From NCBI RefSeq assembly GCF_014490445.1, contig NZ_JACTUZ010000028.1, positions 1-37,886 on the forward strand: a stretch of 37,886 nt of DNA, read 5' to 3'. The notes under the pieces were generated by a model. That model was not told where the DNA came from. It saw nothing but the letters and a program-made list of their open reading frames with translations, and searched no databases. Made by a program: the position numbers and the translations under genes. This document shows, piece after piece, positions 18,579 through 26,892 of the stretch. This DNA is from Pseudoroseomonas ludipueritiae (GTDB lineage: Bacteria > Pseudomonadota > Alphaproteobacteria > Acetobacterales > Acetobacteraceae). Each line of letters opens with the position of its first letter. Position 1 is the first letter of the stretch.

Positions 18579-18610
18579 CACGGGACCGGAGGCCGGCCAC
18601 CAGTCCCGTG
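18579..18610 (-). terminator. Stem-loop between arginase and nadE
   Basis: On the minus strand CACGGGAC (18610-18603) pairs with GTCCCGTG (18586-18579) across a 16-base GC-rich loop, followed by TGTTTCCT. It sits 65 bases downstream of the arginase stop and upstream of nadE, as expected for the end of the ligD-ku-arginase unit. The T-run is short. Confidence 0.5.
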
Positions 18611-18674
18611 ATGTCCTATGCGCCGAAGGGGCGCAAGGTTGCGCGCCAGATCAGAAGGCGTGCATCCGTGATCG

Positions 18675-19649
18675 TCAGAAGGCCCGCATCCGCACCGGCG
18701 GCCGGTCCAGCACCGTGCGGCCGAAGAGGCTGGCCACCAGCTCCACCAGCAGCCGGGCGCTGCGGCCGCGCTCATCCAGGAAGGGATTCAGCTCCACGAT
18801 ATCGAGCGAGCCGACCAGGCCGCTGTCATGCAACATCTCCATGATCAGATGCGCCTCCCGGTAGGTGGCGCCGCCGGGCACCGTGGTGCCGACGCCCGGG
18901 GCCAGCGACGGGTCCAGCATGTCCACGTCCAAGCTGACATGCAGGTGCACGTCCCGCGCCTGCCATTGCTCGATCAACGGCCGCATCAGCGCGGCCACGC
19001 CCTGCTCGTCGATGGCGCGCATGTCGATGGCGCGCACGCCATGCGCCTGCACCTGCCGCCGCTCCTCCGTGTCGATGGAACGCAGGCCGAAGATATGGAT
19101 GGCTTCCGGCGGCAATGGCACCAGCGGGCGGTCGCCCAGCAGCGGGCGCAGGCTTTCCTCGCCGGAAAGGAAAGCCAGCGACATGCCGTGCATGTTGCGC
19201 GAGGGCGTGGTGGCCGGCGTGTTGAAATCGGCATGCGCGTCGATCCAGAGCACCGCCAGTTGCCGCCCCGCATCCTTGCAGTGGCGGGCGATGCCGCTGA
19301 CGCTGCCCATGGAGAGCGCGTGATCGCCGCCCAGGAAGATCGGCAGCCTGCCCTGCTCTGCCAGCGCATGGGCGCGGTCATGGATCGATTGCGTCCAGCC
19401 CGCCACTTCCTCCAGGTTCCGGCAGCCGGCGACATCCTGCGGCGCCATGTCCACGAAGGGGTGTTCCGGCGGCGGCAGGTCGCCGGCATCCTCCACTTCA
19501 TGCCCCAGTTCGCGCAGCAATGTCGTCAGCCCGGCGATCCGCAGCGCCGCAGGCCCCATGCGGGCACCGGGCACGCTGGTGCCCGCATCCATCGGGATGC
19601 CAAGCAAGGTCGTGCGCCGGCGGCTTTCCCGCCCATCGAAATCCGCCAT
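18675..19649 (-). CDS. rocF: Arginase (arginine to ornithine + urea)
   Basis: The 324-residue ureohydrolase has all manganese ligands: His110 (LGGDHALS), Asp137/His139/Asp141 (WIDAHADF) and Asp241/Asp243 (SLDVDMLDP). It also has the arginase-type substrate loop THPSRN-like TPSRNMHG and the C-terminal DIVELNPFLD. These favour arginase over agmatinase. The ATG at 19649 follows GGGAG by 5 bases; a GTG at 19667 is possible. It starts 24 bases after the ku stop and may be read from the same transcript, although no metabolic link with DNA repair is known. Confidence 0.93.
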   Translation of the reverse strand: MADFDGRESRRRTTLLGIPMDAGTSVPGARMGPAALRIAGLTTLLRELGHEVEDAGDLPPPEHPFVDMAPQDVAGCRNLEEVAGWTQSIHDRAHALAEQGRLPIFLGGDHALSMGSVSGIARHCKDAGRQLAVLWIDAHADFNTPATTPSRNMHGMSLAFLSGEESLRPLLGDRPLVPLPPEAIHIFGLRSIDTEERRQVQAHGVRAIDMRAIDEQGVAALMRPLIEQWQARDVHLHVSLDVDMLDPSLAPGVGTTVPGGATYREAHLIMEMLHDSGLVGSLDIVELNPFLDERGRSARLLVELVASLFGRTVLDRPPVRMRAF

Positions 19650-19673
19650 GTAAACTCCCGCCAGCACCTGGGT

Positions 19674-20540
19674 TCAGGCGCGCTTCTTTCTGGCCGGCGT
19701 GGCCTTCCGGGCTGGCGCCTTGCGTGGCGCCGGCTTGCTGGCCGGGGCCTTGCGCGGCGCGCCCTGCTTCAGGCTGTTCAGCAAAGCCGCCATCAGGTCA
19801 ATGACATTGCCACGGTCAGGCTGCTCCTCCGGCTCCGGCTCGGCAGGCTTGCCCTGCTTGCGCGCCTCGATCACCTCGCGCAGCCGCGCCTCGTAGCGGT
19901 CCTCGGTATCGGACGGGTCGAATTCATCCACCTGCCGTTCGATCAACTGGCGGGCGAGTTTCACCATCTCCTTGTCGGGCGCCGCTTTCGGCACATCCTC
20001 GAAGGCGGATTTCGCCGGGCGCAGGTCGCTCTCCTCGTGCAGCGTATGCAGCACCAGCCCCTTGCCCAGGGGAACAATGCCCACCGCCCTTTCCCGCCGG
20101 AACAGCACGAGGCGGGAGAGCGCCATCATGCCGCTTTCCTGCAAGGCATCCCGCAGCACGGCGTAGACATCCGCGCTGTCGTCGTCGTCCGGCACGACGT
20201 AGTAGCTGTTATCGACATACAGCGACCCGACTGAATCCCCCGGCACGAATTTCGCGATGTTCAGCGTGCTGGTGCTTTCCACCCGGGCGCTGTCGAAATC
20301 CTCCTCGGTCAGGATGACATACTCGCCCTTCTCGTATTCGTAGCCGCGCGCGAGGTCGCCGCGCTCCACCTCCTTGCCCGTCTCGGCATCCACCGTCTGG
20401 GTGCGGATGCGGTTGCCGGTCTTGGGGTTGATCAGGTGGAAATGCAGGTTGTTCCGCTCGTGATGCGCGGTCACCAGTGCGATGCGGCAGGAAACCAGCG
20501 CCAGGCGCAGGGTGCCGCGCCAGATCGGGCGTTCGCTCAT
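19674..20540 (-). CDS. ku: Ku protein of non-homologous end joining
   Basis: The 288-residue protein has the bacterial Ku core: the N-terminal beta-barrel segment ([19 protein letters not shown]), then [18 protein letters not shown], and [20 protein letters not shown]. It ends in a Lys/Ala/Pro-rich basic tail, as in Ku proteins that use such tails to hold DNA. Bacterial Ku dimerises on double-strand ends and recruits LigD. Its ATG overlaps the ligD stop (ATGA), so the two are translated together. Confidence 0.96.
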   Translation of the reverse strand: MSERPIWRGTLRLALVSCRIALVTAHHERNNLHFHLINPKTGNRIRTQTVDAETGKEVERGDLARGYEYEKGEYVILTEEDFDSARVESTSTLNIAKFVPGDSVGSLYVDNSYYVVPDDDDSADVYAVLRDALQESGMMALSRLVLFRRERAVGIVPLGKGLVLHTLHEESDLRPAKSAFEDVPKAAPDKEMVKLARQLIERQVDEFDPSDTEDRYEARLREVIEARKQGKPAEPEPEEQPDRGNVIDLMAALLNSLKQGAPRKAPASKPAPRKAPARKATPARKKRA

Positions 20541-23074
20541 GTCTTATCCTTGCTGCGGCGCTTCCTGCCGCCCGGCCGGGGCAGCGGGCGGGCGGCATCG
20601 GCATAGCCGGCCCAGGGGTCAGGGATATCCAGCCGCGCCGGGGCGGTCTCCACGGTGAAGGCCTTGGGGTCCAGCTTCGGGCCCAGTTCCTCCCAGGCCA
20701 GGGGCATGGAGACGGTGGCGCCAGGACGCGCGCGCGGCGACCAAGCGGCCACCGCCGTCGCCGTGCGGTCATTGCGCAGATAGTCGAGGAAGATCTTGCC
20801 CTTCCGCGCGCGCTTGGAGAGCGTGGTGGTGTATTTCTCCGGCGCCGCCTGCGCCATGACGGTGCAGAGCGCCTCGCAGAATACCTTGGCCTCCGGCCAT
20901 CCGGCATCGGGCTTCAGGGGCGCGACCACGTGCAGGCCCTTGCCGCCCGTGGTCTTCACGAAGGCGCCGAGGCCCAGCGCCTCCAATTGCCGCCGCACCT
21001 CCCGAGCCGCCTCGACCACCGCGGCGAAACCCAGTCCCTCATCCGGGTCGATGTCGAAGACCAGCCGGTCCGGCCGCTCGGCATCCCTGGCCAGGGCGCC
21101 GCCGGGGTGGATCTCCAGCACCGCCGATTGCGCCAGGGCCACCAGGGCCTCGGCACTGTCCACGGCCAGGAAAGGTTCCTCCTCGCCCTTCAGCGGCACG
21201 CGCTGGAGCAGGGCGGAAGTGCCGGCGCCGGGGTGGCGTTGCAGGAAGCGCGGTCCTTCGATGCCATCCGGCGCCCGCAGCAGCGCCACCAGCCGGCCGC
21301 CGGCATAATCCAGCAGCTTCGGCGCCACGGTGGCGTAGTACTCGGCCAGTTGGCGCTTCGAGACGCCCTCCTTCGGCCAGAGCAGCTTGTCCGGATGGCT
21401 CAGCCGCACGCCGGCCACGCTGTTGCCGGTGGAAACCACGCGCGGGCGTGTCTCTGGGTTTGGAATGGACGGGTCGTTTTGGCCCGCCAGAGGTCCCGGA
21501 GGGGTCACCGTCTCGGCTGGCTTGTCCTCCCGCAGGCCCTTGAAGGAGGCCTGACGAATGCGGCCTTCCCCGGTCCAGCCGGCGTAATCCACCTCGGCCA
21601 CCAGCTTCGGCTCCACCCATTGGGCGCGGCGGCGGTCGGAAGGGTCGGGCTTGTTGCAGAAGGGCGAGGTGCCGCGCGCCAGTGGCTTCAGCAGCCTCGT
21701 CAGCTCCCGCGTCCGCGCGGCGGAAATGCCGGAGCCGACGCGGCCGAGATACACCAGCCCGCCATCCCGCCAGGCGCCCAGCAGCAGCGTCATATTGCCC
21801 TTGGGGCCGACCCCGTGGCCGCCGATGACGAACTCGTCGTTGCCGCGGCACTTGGTCTTGACCCAGTCCTCGCCCCGCCCGGAACGATAGGGCGCATCCA
21901 GCCGCTTCGAGACCACGCCCTCCAGCCCCACCTGGCAGGCGGAGCGCAGGATGGCCTCACCCGTGGCCTGGAAATGCTCGACATAGGTGATCTCGGGCGG
22001 TGCATCGGCCAGCAATGCCTTCAGGGCCGCCTTGCGGTCCCGCAGGGCCTGCGCACGCCAGTCCTGCCCATTGGCGAAGAGCAGGTCAAAGGCGAAGAAG
22101 CGCAGTTCATCCGTGCGCTTGCGGTCCATGGCGGAGATCAGCGCGGCGAAATCGGGGTGGCCCTCGGCGTCATTGGCCACCAATTCGCCATCCAGCACGC
22201 AATCCGGCAGCTTACCCAGCACGGCAGCGGTTTCCGGGAAGCGATAGGTCCAATCCTGGCCGCTGCGGGTCAGCAGCCTTGCCTTGCCCCCCGCTACATG
22301 CGCCTGCAGGCGATAGCCATCCAGCTTCACCTCATGCGCCCATTCGGCGCCGGACGGTGCCTGGGCGGCGCTGCTGCAAAGCTGCGGCGGAATGAACTCG
22401 CCGGCCTTGGCGGGGGGTTCCGGTGCGGCGGGTTCGCGGCGCGGGGCGCGCTTCTTCGCGGCCTTCCTGGGCTGCGGCTTGGCTGCCGCCTTGCCCGCGA
22501 TCTCCTCCATGGAGCGGCCGGACTGGACGGACGTGGTTTCCGCCTCGATCAGGCTTTCCCCTTCTCCGGGGCGGGCTTCCTCGTCCTTTTCCTTGATCAG
22601 CAGCCATTGCGGCTTGGTCTCGCGTCCGCGCGGCCGCATCTTCACCAGGGTCCAGCCGCCGTGCATCCGTTCCCCATGCAGTTGGAACTTCAGCTTGCCG
22701 GCGGCGAGCGCCCTGCCGGGGTCTTCGTCCAGGCTTTCCCAGGTGCCGCGATCCCACAGCATCACCGTGCCGCCGCCATATTCACCCTGGGGGATGGTGC
22801 CCTCGAATGTGCCGTAATCCAGCGGATGGTCTTCCACCTGCACCGCCAGGCGCTTGTCGGCGGGGTCCAGGCTAGGGCCGCGGGTCACCGCCCAGCTTTT
22901 CAGCGTGCCGTCCAGTTCCAGCCGGAAGTCGAAATGCAGCCGCGTCGCATCGTGCTTCTGCACCACGAAGCTCAGCGCGCCCTTCTTGCGGCGGGTGGCC
23001 TTGCCGCGTGGCTCGGCGGTGCGCGTGAAGTCGCGCTTGGCGTTGTAGCGGTCGAGTGCGCCCTCGGATGGCAT
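20537..23074 (-). CDS. ligD: Multifunctional DNA ligase D
   Basis: The 845-residue protein has three domains in order. The 3'-phosphoesterase domain (about 1-165) has H41, H47, D49, R51 and H83, corresponding to the known catalytic set. The ATP-dependent ligase (about 235-525) has the adenylated Lys250 in EVKLDGYR, then DGELV, EGVVSKR and KTKC. The primase-polymerase (about 550-830) has FDIDPDEG. A Lys/Ala/Pro-rich linker joins the first two domains. The linker between ligase and polymerase is encoded across an orphan copy of the replication-iteron motif (21463-21476). LigD trims, fills and seals ends held by Ku. The start at 23074 gives the normal [16 protein letters not shown]. Confidence 0.96.
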   Translation of the reverse strand: MPSEGALDRYNAKRDFTRTAEPRGKATRRKKGALSFVVQKHDATRLHFDFRLELDGTLKSWAVTRGPSLDPADKRLAVQVEDHPLDYGTFEGTIPQGEYGGGTVMLWDRGTWESLDEDPGRALAAGKLKFQLHGERMHGGWTLVKMRPRGRETKPQWLLIKEKDEEARPGEGESLIEAETTSVQSGRSMEEIAGKAAAKPQPRKAAKKRAPRREPAAPEPPAKAGEFIPPQLCSSAAQAPSGAEWAHEVKLDGYRLQAHVAGGKARLLTRSGQDWTYRFPETAAVLGKLPDCVLDGELVANDAEGHPDFAALISAMDRKRTDELRFFAFDLLFANGQDWRAQALRDRKAALKALLADAPPEITYVEHFQATGEAILRSACQVGLEGVVSKRLDAPYRSGRGEDWVKTKCRGNDEFVIGGHGVGPKGNMTLLLGAWRDGGLVYLGRVGSGISAARTRELTRLLKPLARGTSPFCNKPDPSDRRRAQWVEPKLVAEVDYAGWTGEGRIRQASFKGLREDKPAETVTPPGPLAGQNDPSIPNPETRPRVVSTGNSVAGVRLSHPDKLLWPKEGVSKRQLAEYYATVAPKLLDYAGGRLVALLRAPDGIEGPRFLQRHPGAGTSALLQRVPLKGEEEPFLAVDSAEALVALAQSAVLEIHPGGALARDAERPDRLVFDIDPDEGLGFAAVVEAAREVRRQLEALGLGAFVKTTGGKGLHVVAPLKPDAGWPEAKVFCEALCTVMAQAAPEKYTTTLSKRARKGKIFLDYLRNDRTATAVAAWSPRARPGATVSMPLAWEELGPKLDPKAFTVETAPARLDIPDPWAGYADAARPLPRPGGRKRRSKDKT
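21463..21476 (+). repeat. Orphan iteron-like motif inside ligD
   Basis: GGAATGGACGGGTC matches the motif of the replication origin at about 28-29 kb (GGAAT, four variable bases, then GGGTC). The next bases, GTTTTGGC, also match the copy at 28996-29009. It encodes part of the ligase-polymerase linker (around residues 533-538, read as NDPSIPN). Whether the initiator binds it is unknown. Confidence 0.55.
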
Positions 23075-23136
23075 GGCTCACCCCATGGATGCGGCGGGCG
23101 GTGAAGCCGCCCTTTCCGTTCCCATAGAAAGCGCGG

Positions 23137-23159
23137 GCGCGGCGGCGGTTGCGCCGCGC
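23137..23159 (-). terminator. GC stem-loop just after the MATE gene
   Basis: Minus-strand GCGCGGCG (23159-23152) and CGCCGCGC (23144-23137) form an 8-bp stem with a 7-base loop starting 2 bases past the MATE stop. A weak CTTTC follows. It is a terminator-like structure in the gap before ligD. Confidence 0.4.
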
Positions 23160-23161
23160 GC

Positions 23162-24535
23162 TCAGCCAGGCGCCAGCACCACGAGACGCCTCCAGCGCAG
23201 CGTCATCAGCACCGCGACAACCGCCAGCCCGGCCGCCAGGCCAAACCAGACACCCACCGGCCCCAGCCCAGCCGGAAAGCCCAGCAGCATTCCCACCGGC
23301 AACCCCAGCACCCAGTAGCCCAGGGCGGCGAAGAGCAGCGGCAGGCGTGTGTCCTTCAGCCCGCGCAGCGCGCCGGCCGCCGCCACCTGCACGCCATCGG
23401 CCAGCTGGAACAACCCAGCCACCATCAGCAGCGTCGCGGCCAGCCGACGGGTCTCCCCCAGATCCGGCGGCAAGAAGAGCGCGGCGAGGAAGCCCGGCAC
23501 CAGCAGCAGCACCAGTGCCGTGCTGGCCATGAAGCCGGCGGCAAGGCCGATGGCCATCCAGCCGGCGCGATGAACCCCTTCCGGGTCTTCCGCCCCTGCC
23601 GCCAGGCCAACCCGCGCGGTGGCCGCCTGCCCGATGCCCATGGGCACCATGAAGCAGGAACTGGCCACCTGGAGCGCCACGGCATGGGCGGCGACGGCGG
23701 AAGGGCCGAACCAGCCCATCACCAGGGCCGTGCCGCTGAAGACGCCGATTTCCAGCAGCATGGTGCCGGCGATCGGCAGGCCGATCCGCACGATCTCCAC
23801 CATGCGCCGGAAGTCGGTGCGCCAGAAGCGGCCGGCGAGCTGAAAGCGGGACACGCGCCGGTCCAGCGCCATCACCCCCACCAGCCCCAGGAACATGAAG
23901 AGGTTGGAGCTGGCGCTGGCCACCCCCGCCCCCACCACGCCCAGGGAGGGGACGCCGAAGCCCCCCGCCACCAGCGCGTAATCCAGCACCACATTGATGC
24001 CGATGCAGGCGGTGGAAACCCAGAGCGCGGCATTCGGCCGCTCCAGCGCGGAAAGGAAGCCGCGCAGCAGCAGGAAGCCGTAGAAGGGCACCAGCCCCCA
24101 CATCATGGCGCGCACGAAGGTCTGGGCCGCCTCGGCCAGCTCGGGGTCCTGGCCCGTGGCGCGCAGGAAGATGGCGCTGTGCCACAGCAGCAGGGCGATG
24201 GGCGGGAAGGACAGCAGCCCCAGCCACATCGCCTGGCGGAAGGTGCGGCGCATCTCCCGCACATGGTGGCGCACCCGCCCCTTCTCCTGCGCCATCATGG
24301 CCGAGGCCGCGAAGGCGAGGCCGAAGGGCAGCGACATGGCGATGAAGTAGAGATTGCCGCCCAGCGTGGCCGCCGCCAGCGGGATCTCCCCCAGATGGCC
24401 CAGGAACAGCGTGTCCGTCACCACCAGGGCGACCTGCGACAGATTGGTCAGTGCCAGCGGCCAAGCCAGGGCCAGCATGGCGCGCAGTTCCCGCCCCCAG
24501 CCACCGGCAGTGCCGGCAGCGGCGATGGTGGTCAT
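23162..24535 (-). CDS. MATE family multidrug efflux transporter
   Basis: The 457-residue inner-membrane protein has about twelve hydrophobic segments in two similar halves. The NorM-like N-terminus (ALAWPLALTNLSQVALVVTD, followed by TLFLGHLGEIPLAAATLGGN) and the second-half equivalent (IGLPIAGTMLLEIGVFSGTA) are clear. MATE proteins export cationic drugs and metabolites using sodium or proton gradients. It lies between fhuF and ligD on the same strand, with GC-rich hairpins on both sides, so it is probably transcribed alone or by read-through from the iron-related genes. The substrate is unknown. Confidence 0.94.
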   Translation of the reverse strand: MTTIAAAGTAGGWGRELRAMLALAWPLALTNLSQVALVVTDTLFLGHLGEIPLAAATLGGNLYFIAMSLPFGLAFAASAMMAQEKGRVRHHVREMRRTFRQAMWLGLLSFPPIALLLWHSAIFLRATGQDPELAEAAQTFVRAMMWGLVPFYGFLLLRGFLSALERPNAALWVSTACIGINVVLDYALVAGGFGVPSLGVVGAGVASASSNLFMFLGLVGVMALDRRVSRFQLAGRFWRTDFRRMVEIVRIGLPIAGTMLLEIGVFSGTALVMGWFGPSAVAAHAVALQVASSCFMVPMGIGQAATARVGLAAGAEDPEGVHRAGWMAIGLAAGFMASTALVLLLVPGFLAALFLPPDLGETRRLAATLLMVAGLFQLADGVQVAAAGALRGLKDTRLPLLFAALGYWVLGLPVGMLLGFPAGLGPVGVWFGLAAGLAVVAVLMTLRWRRLVVLAPG

Positions 24536-24580
24536 GCCCTGGGCGCTCCTCGATCAAGGCGCCAGGGTTTATGGGGGGCG

Positions 24581-24601
24581 GGCGCGGCGTGCAACCGCGC
24601 C
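24581..24601 (-). terminator. GC stem-loop just after fhuF
   Basis: GGCGCGG (24581-24587) and CCGCGCC (24595-24601) form a 7-bp stem with a 7-base loop, 5 bases after the fhuF stop on the minus strand. There is no T-run, so this is a Rho-type or mRNA-end structure at best. Confidence 0.35.
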
Positions 24602-24606
24602 GCCGC

Positions 24607-25344
24607 TCAATGCCGCGTCAGCGCCTCGCCCCGCCCGGCCGGCAATGGGCAGGTGCAGCCGCAGCCGGCCATATCCGGCAGCAGGTAGCGCAGGCAGCAG
24701 ACGCGGCGGCGGCGCCCGGCCTCGCCGCAGGGGGCGCCATAGACGCCGCAGATCGGGTTGGGAGAGCCATCGGGCCAGCAGCTCTGCTCCAGCACCGCAT
24801 CTATATCGGCGCGGGCGGCGTCGGAGAGCAGGCCCTGCTGTTCCGCCATCTCGGCGGCGCTGGCGAAGCGCACGCCGATATTGCTCCAGGCCAGGCGGGG
24901 TGCGATGCGGCCTTCCGCGACCACCGCCGCCACCAAGGGGGCGAAATGGCCGCGCAGCAGCGGCGCGAAGCGCTCCACCCCGCCGGCCGCCACCTCACCA
25001 CCCTCATGCGCCAGGCAGAAGCCGCGCGGCTCACCATCGGGGCCCACCAGCAGCAGCGTATCTTCTGGCGCGATCGGCAGGTCGCGCCCCAGCAGCAGGT
25101 TGGCGGCCAACACCGGATAGACCAGACGAACCGCGTAATACTGCGTCCACATGGAGACCACCGCACGGCGGTCGGCGCCGCCGTGGCGGGCAGCGAAACG
25201 GTCCAGCAGCCCGCAGAGCACGCCCGGTTCCGTCAGGGCGGCACAGGGCAGTGCCTCACCTTCCGGCCTGTCGCAGGGCAGGCACAGCGCATCCTGCGCA
25301 AAGGACAGGGGGCCCTGGAGGACGGGGTTGAGACTGTGGATCAC
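24607..25344 (-). CDS. fhuF: FhuF-like siderophore-iron reductase
   Basis: The protein (245 residues from the GTG at 25344) resembles FhuF, a cytoplasmic 2Fe-2S protein that reduces iron in imported ferric siderophores so that it is released. The C-terminal cluster region reads RRVCCLRYLLPDMAG followed by CGCTCP. The Cys-Cys-x10-Cys core is kept, but the last cysteines are spaced Cys-x-Cys-x-Cys instead of the usual Cys-x2-Cys. The chosen GTG overlaps the upstream stop (GTGA) with GGGGAA upstream; a GTG at 25365 would add 7 residues. It is coupled to the FMN dehydrogenase gene and downstream of a Fur-box-like site. Confidence 0.82.
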   Translation of the reverse strand: MIHSLNPVLQGPLSFAQDALCLPCDRPEGEALPCAALTEPGVLCGLLDRFAARHGGADRRAVVSMWTQYYAVRLVYPVLAANLLLGRDLPIAPEDTLLLVGPDGEPRGFCLAHEGGEVAAGGVERFAPLLRGHFAPLVAAVVAEGRIAPRLAWSNIGVRFASAAEMAEQQGLLSDAARADIDAVLEQSCWPDGSPNPICGVYGAPCGEAGRRRRVCCLRYLLPDMAGCGCTCPLPAGRGEALTRH

Positions 25345-26411
25345 TGGCCGTTCCCCGGCTGCCACAGGATATCGGGGGTGATGCTGTCCAGGCGCGGGCA
25401 GCCGGTCTGGGCCATGGCGACCTCAAGCTCAGTGCGCAGCAGCTTCAGCACATGCGCGACACCCGTCGCGCCGGCCAAGGCCAAGCCGTAAAGAACGGGT
25501 CGCCCCACCATCACGGCGCGGGCGCCAAGGGCCAGGGCCTTCAGCACATCGGTGCCGCGGCGAATGCCACCATCCAGCAGCAGCGGCACGCGGCCTGCCA
25601 CCGCCTGAGCCACGGCGGGCAGCACTTCAATGCTGGCGGGCTGGCCGTCCAGCACCCGTCCACCGTGGTTGGAGACCACCAGCCCATCCGCCCCGGCCTC
25701 CAATGCGCGTCGCGCGTCGGCGGGTGTGGTGATGCCCTTCAGCAGCAGCGGCAGGCGCGTCCTCTGGCGCAGCGCCCCGATATCGGCCCAGCTGGCCATG
25801 CCTTGCAGCAGGCCGCCGAAGACGGCGTCGCCGCCCGGCTGCGCTCCGGCGCCGCGCAGGTTCACCGCCTCCACCCCCGGCGGCAGGCGGAAGCCGGCAC
25901 GCTGTTCCCGGTTGCGCAGGCTGACCGGTGCATCGACGGTGACGACAATGGCGGCATAGCCGGCCTCCTCCGCCCTGCGGGCGAGAGACCAGGTGAAATC
26001 GCGGTCAGGCTGGATATAGAGCTGGAACCAGGGGCGTGGCGTGGCACGGGCGGCAATGGCCTCCAGCGGCAGGCTGGCCTGGGCGCTGACCACCATGCCC
26101 GCCTGCATGGCGCTGGCGCCGGTGGCCGTGGCGATCTCCCCTTCCGGGTGCAGCAGGCGGTGGAAGGCCGTGGGCGCCACCAGAACGGGGTGCGCCAGTT
26201 GCTGCCCGAACAGCTCCAGCCCGGTGCTCGCGCCCTCCATATCGGCCAGCACGCCCTGGTTCAGCTTCAGGCGGATAAAGGCGGCGCGGTTCTCGGCCAG
26301 CGTCAGCTCATCCGCGGCGCCGCCGGAGACATAGGCCCAGGCATTCTCCCCCATCCGCCGGCGCGCGTGCGGCTCGTAATCGGTCAGGGTGGCGATATCG
26401 GGCGGGATCAC
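25341..26411 (-). CDS. FMN-dependent alpha-hydroxy-acid dehydrogenase/oxidase
   Basis: The 356-residue TIM-barrel flavoprotein belongs to the lactate/glycolate oxidase family. It has WAYVSGGAADE near residue 25, APTAFHRLLHPEGE, the QLYIQPD segment, LLLKGITTPADA with the FMN-contacting Lys, and the active-site SNHGGRVLDG. It ends with LLDGGIRRGTDVLKALALGA and VGRPVLYG. It oxidises a 2-hydroxy acid to the 2-oxo acid, with oxygen or the electron chain as acceptor. The gene is first in a two-gene unit with fhuF and divergent from the haem monooxygenase. The substrate (lactate, glycolate or mandelate type) cannot be decided from sequence. Confidence 0.93.
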   Translation of the reverse strand: MIPPDIATLTDYEPHARRRMGENAWAYVSGGAADELTLAENRAAFIRLKLNQGVLADMEGASTGLELFGQQLAHPVLVAPTAFHRLLHPEGEIATATGASAMQAGMVVSAQASLPLEAIAARATPRPWFQLYIQPDRDFTWSLARRAEEAGYAAIVVTVDAPVSLRNREQRAGFRLPPGVEAVNLRGAGAQPGGDAVFGGLLQGMASWADIGALRQRTRLPLLLKGITTPADARRALEAGADGLVVSNHGGRVLDGQPASIEVLPAVAQAVAGRVPLLLDGGIRRGTDVLKALALGARAVMVGRPVLYGLALAGATGVAHVLKLLRTELEVAMAQTGCPRLDSITPDILWQPGNGQ

Positions 26412-26443
26412 AGGCGGCTATCCTGGGATGCGGAGGGTCCGGC

Positions 26444-26473
26444 TCGACAGGCCGTGACGCAAGGCCCTACCAT
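26444..26473 (+). promoter_or_regulatory. Candidate promoter of the haem monooxygenase gene
   Basis: TCGACA (26444-26449) and TACCAT (26468-26473) are 18 bp apart, upstream of the gene at 26510. The Fur-box-like site starts at the end of the -10, so bound repressor would block initiation. AGGAG upstream of the ATG serves as ribosome site. Confidence 0.4.
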
Positions 26474-26490
26474 GAATGAGAAGCATTCGC
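26472..26490. promoter_or_regulatory. Fur-box-like operator
   Basis: The 19 bases ATGAATGAGAAGCATTCGC match the classical Fur consensus at 12 of 19 positions, with the core AATGA-AA-CATT intact and internal dyad GAATG-agaag-CATTC. On the other strand it reads TTGCGAATGCTTCTCATT followed by CATG, close to alphaproteobacterial Fur sites. It lies between a haem-degrading enzyme gene and the dehydrogenase-fhuF pair, consistent with iron control of both. Confidence 0.55.
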
Positions 26491-26509
26491 AAACAGCAGG
26501 AGCAGCGCC

Positions 26510-26830
26510 ATGCCCTTCATTGCCATGAACCGCTTCCGTGTCGCCCTGGGGAATGAAGCGGAGTTCGAGCAGGTCTGGGCCAGCCGCGACTCCCGGCTGC
26601 GGGAAGTGCCGGGCTTCGTCGCCTTCCACCTGCTGCGCGGCCCGGCGGCGGAGGACCATGTCCTCTACGCCTCCCACACCACCTGGCGCTCACGCGAGGA
26701 TTTCGAGAACTGGACGCGGTCGGAAGCTTTCCGCGCGGCGCATCGCGGCGCCGGAGAGCGCAAGCCGCTCTATGTCGGCCCACCGCAGTTCGAGGGTTTC
26801 GAAAGCGTCCAGAGCCTCCTGCCGGAATAA
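26510..26830 (+). CDS. Haem-degrading monooxygenase, IsdG/HmoA-like (ABM domain)
   Basis: The 106-residue ferredoxin-like alpha+beta-barrel protein belongs to the antibiotic biosynthesis monooxygenase superfamily. The residues that define haem-degrading IsdG-type enzymes are in place: Asn7 (AMNRFRV), Trp68 (FENWTRSEAF) and His78 (RAAHRGAG), against Asn7, Trp67 and His77 in IsdG. EVPGFVAFHLLRGP and LYASHTTW are typical of the HmoA branch. It would act as a cytoplasmic dimer, opening haem to release iron. The Fur-box-like site upstream and the divergent fhuF unit support an iron-acquisition role. Confidence 0.88.
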   Translation: MPFIAMNRFRVALGNEAEFEQVWASRDSRLREVPGFVAFHLLRGPAAEDHVLYASHTTWRSREDFENWTRSEAFRAAHRGAGERKPLYVGPPQFEGFESVQSLLPE

Positions 26831-26892
26831 GCGGCGGTTCCATCCTGGCGCGGCGGCCCCATCTCAGCCACCAGCCAAGAAGGAGCATACCG

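Noticed and set aside
20477-23104. An 875-codon plus-strand open frame
   Set aside because: It is antisense to ligD, whose three domains and catalytic residues are clear on the minus strand.
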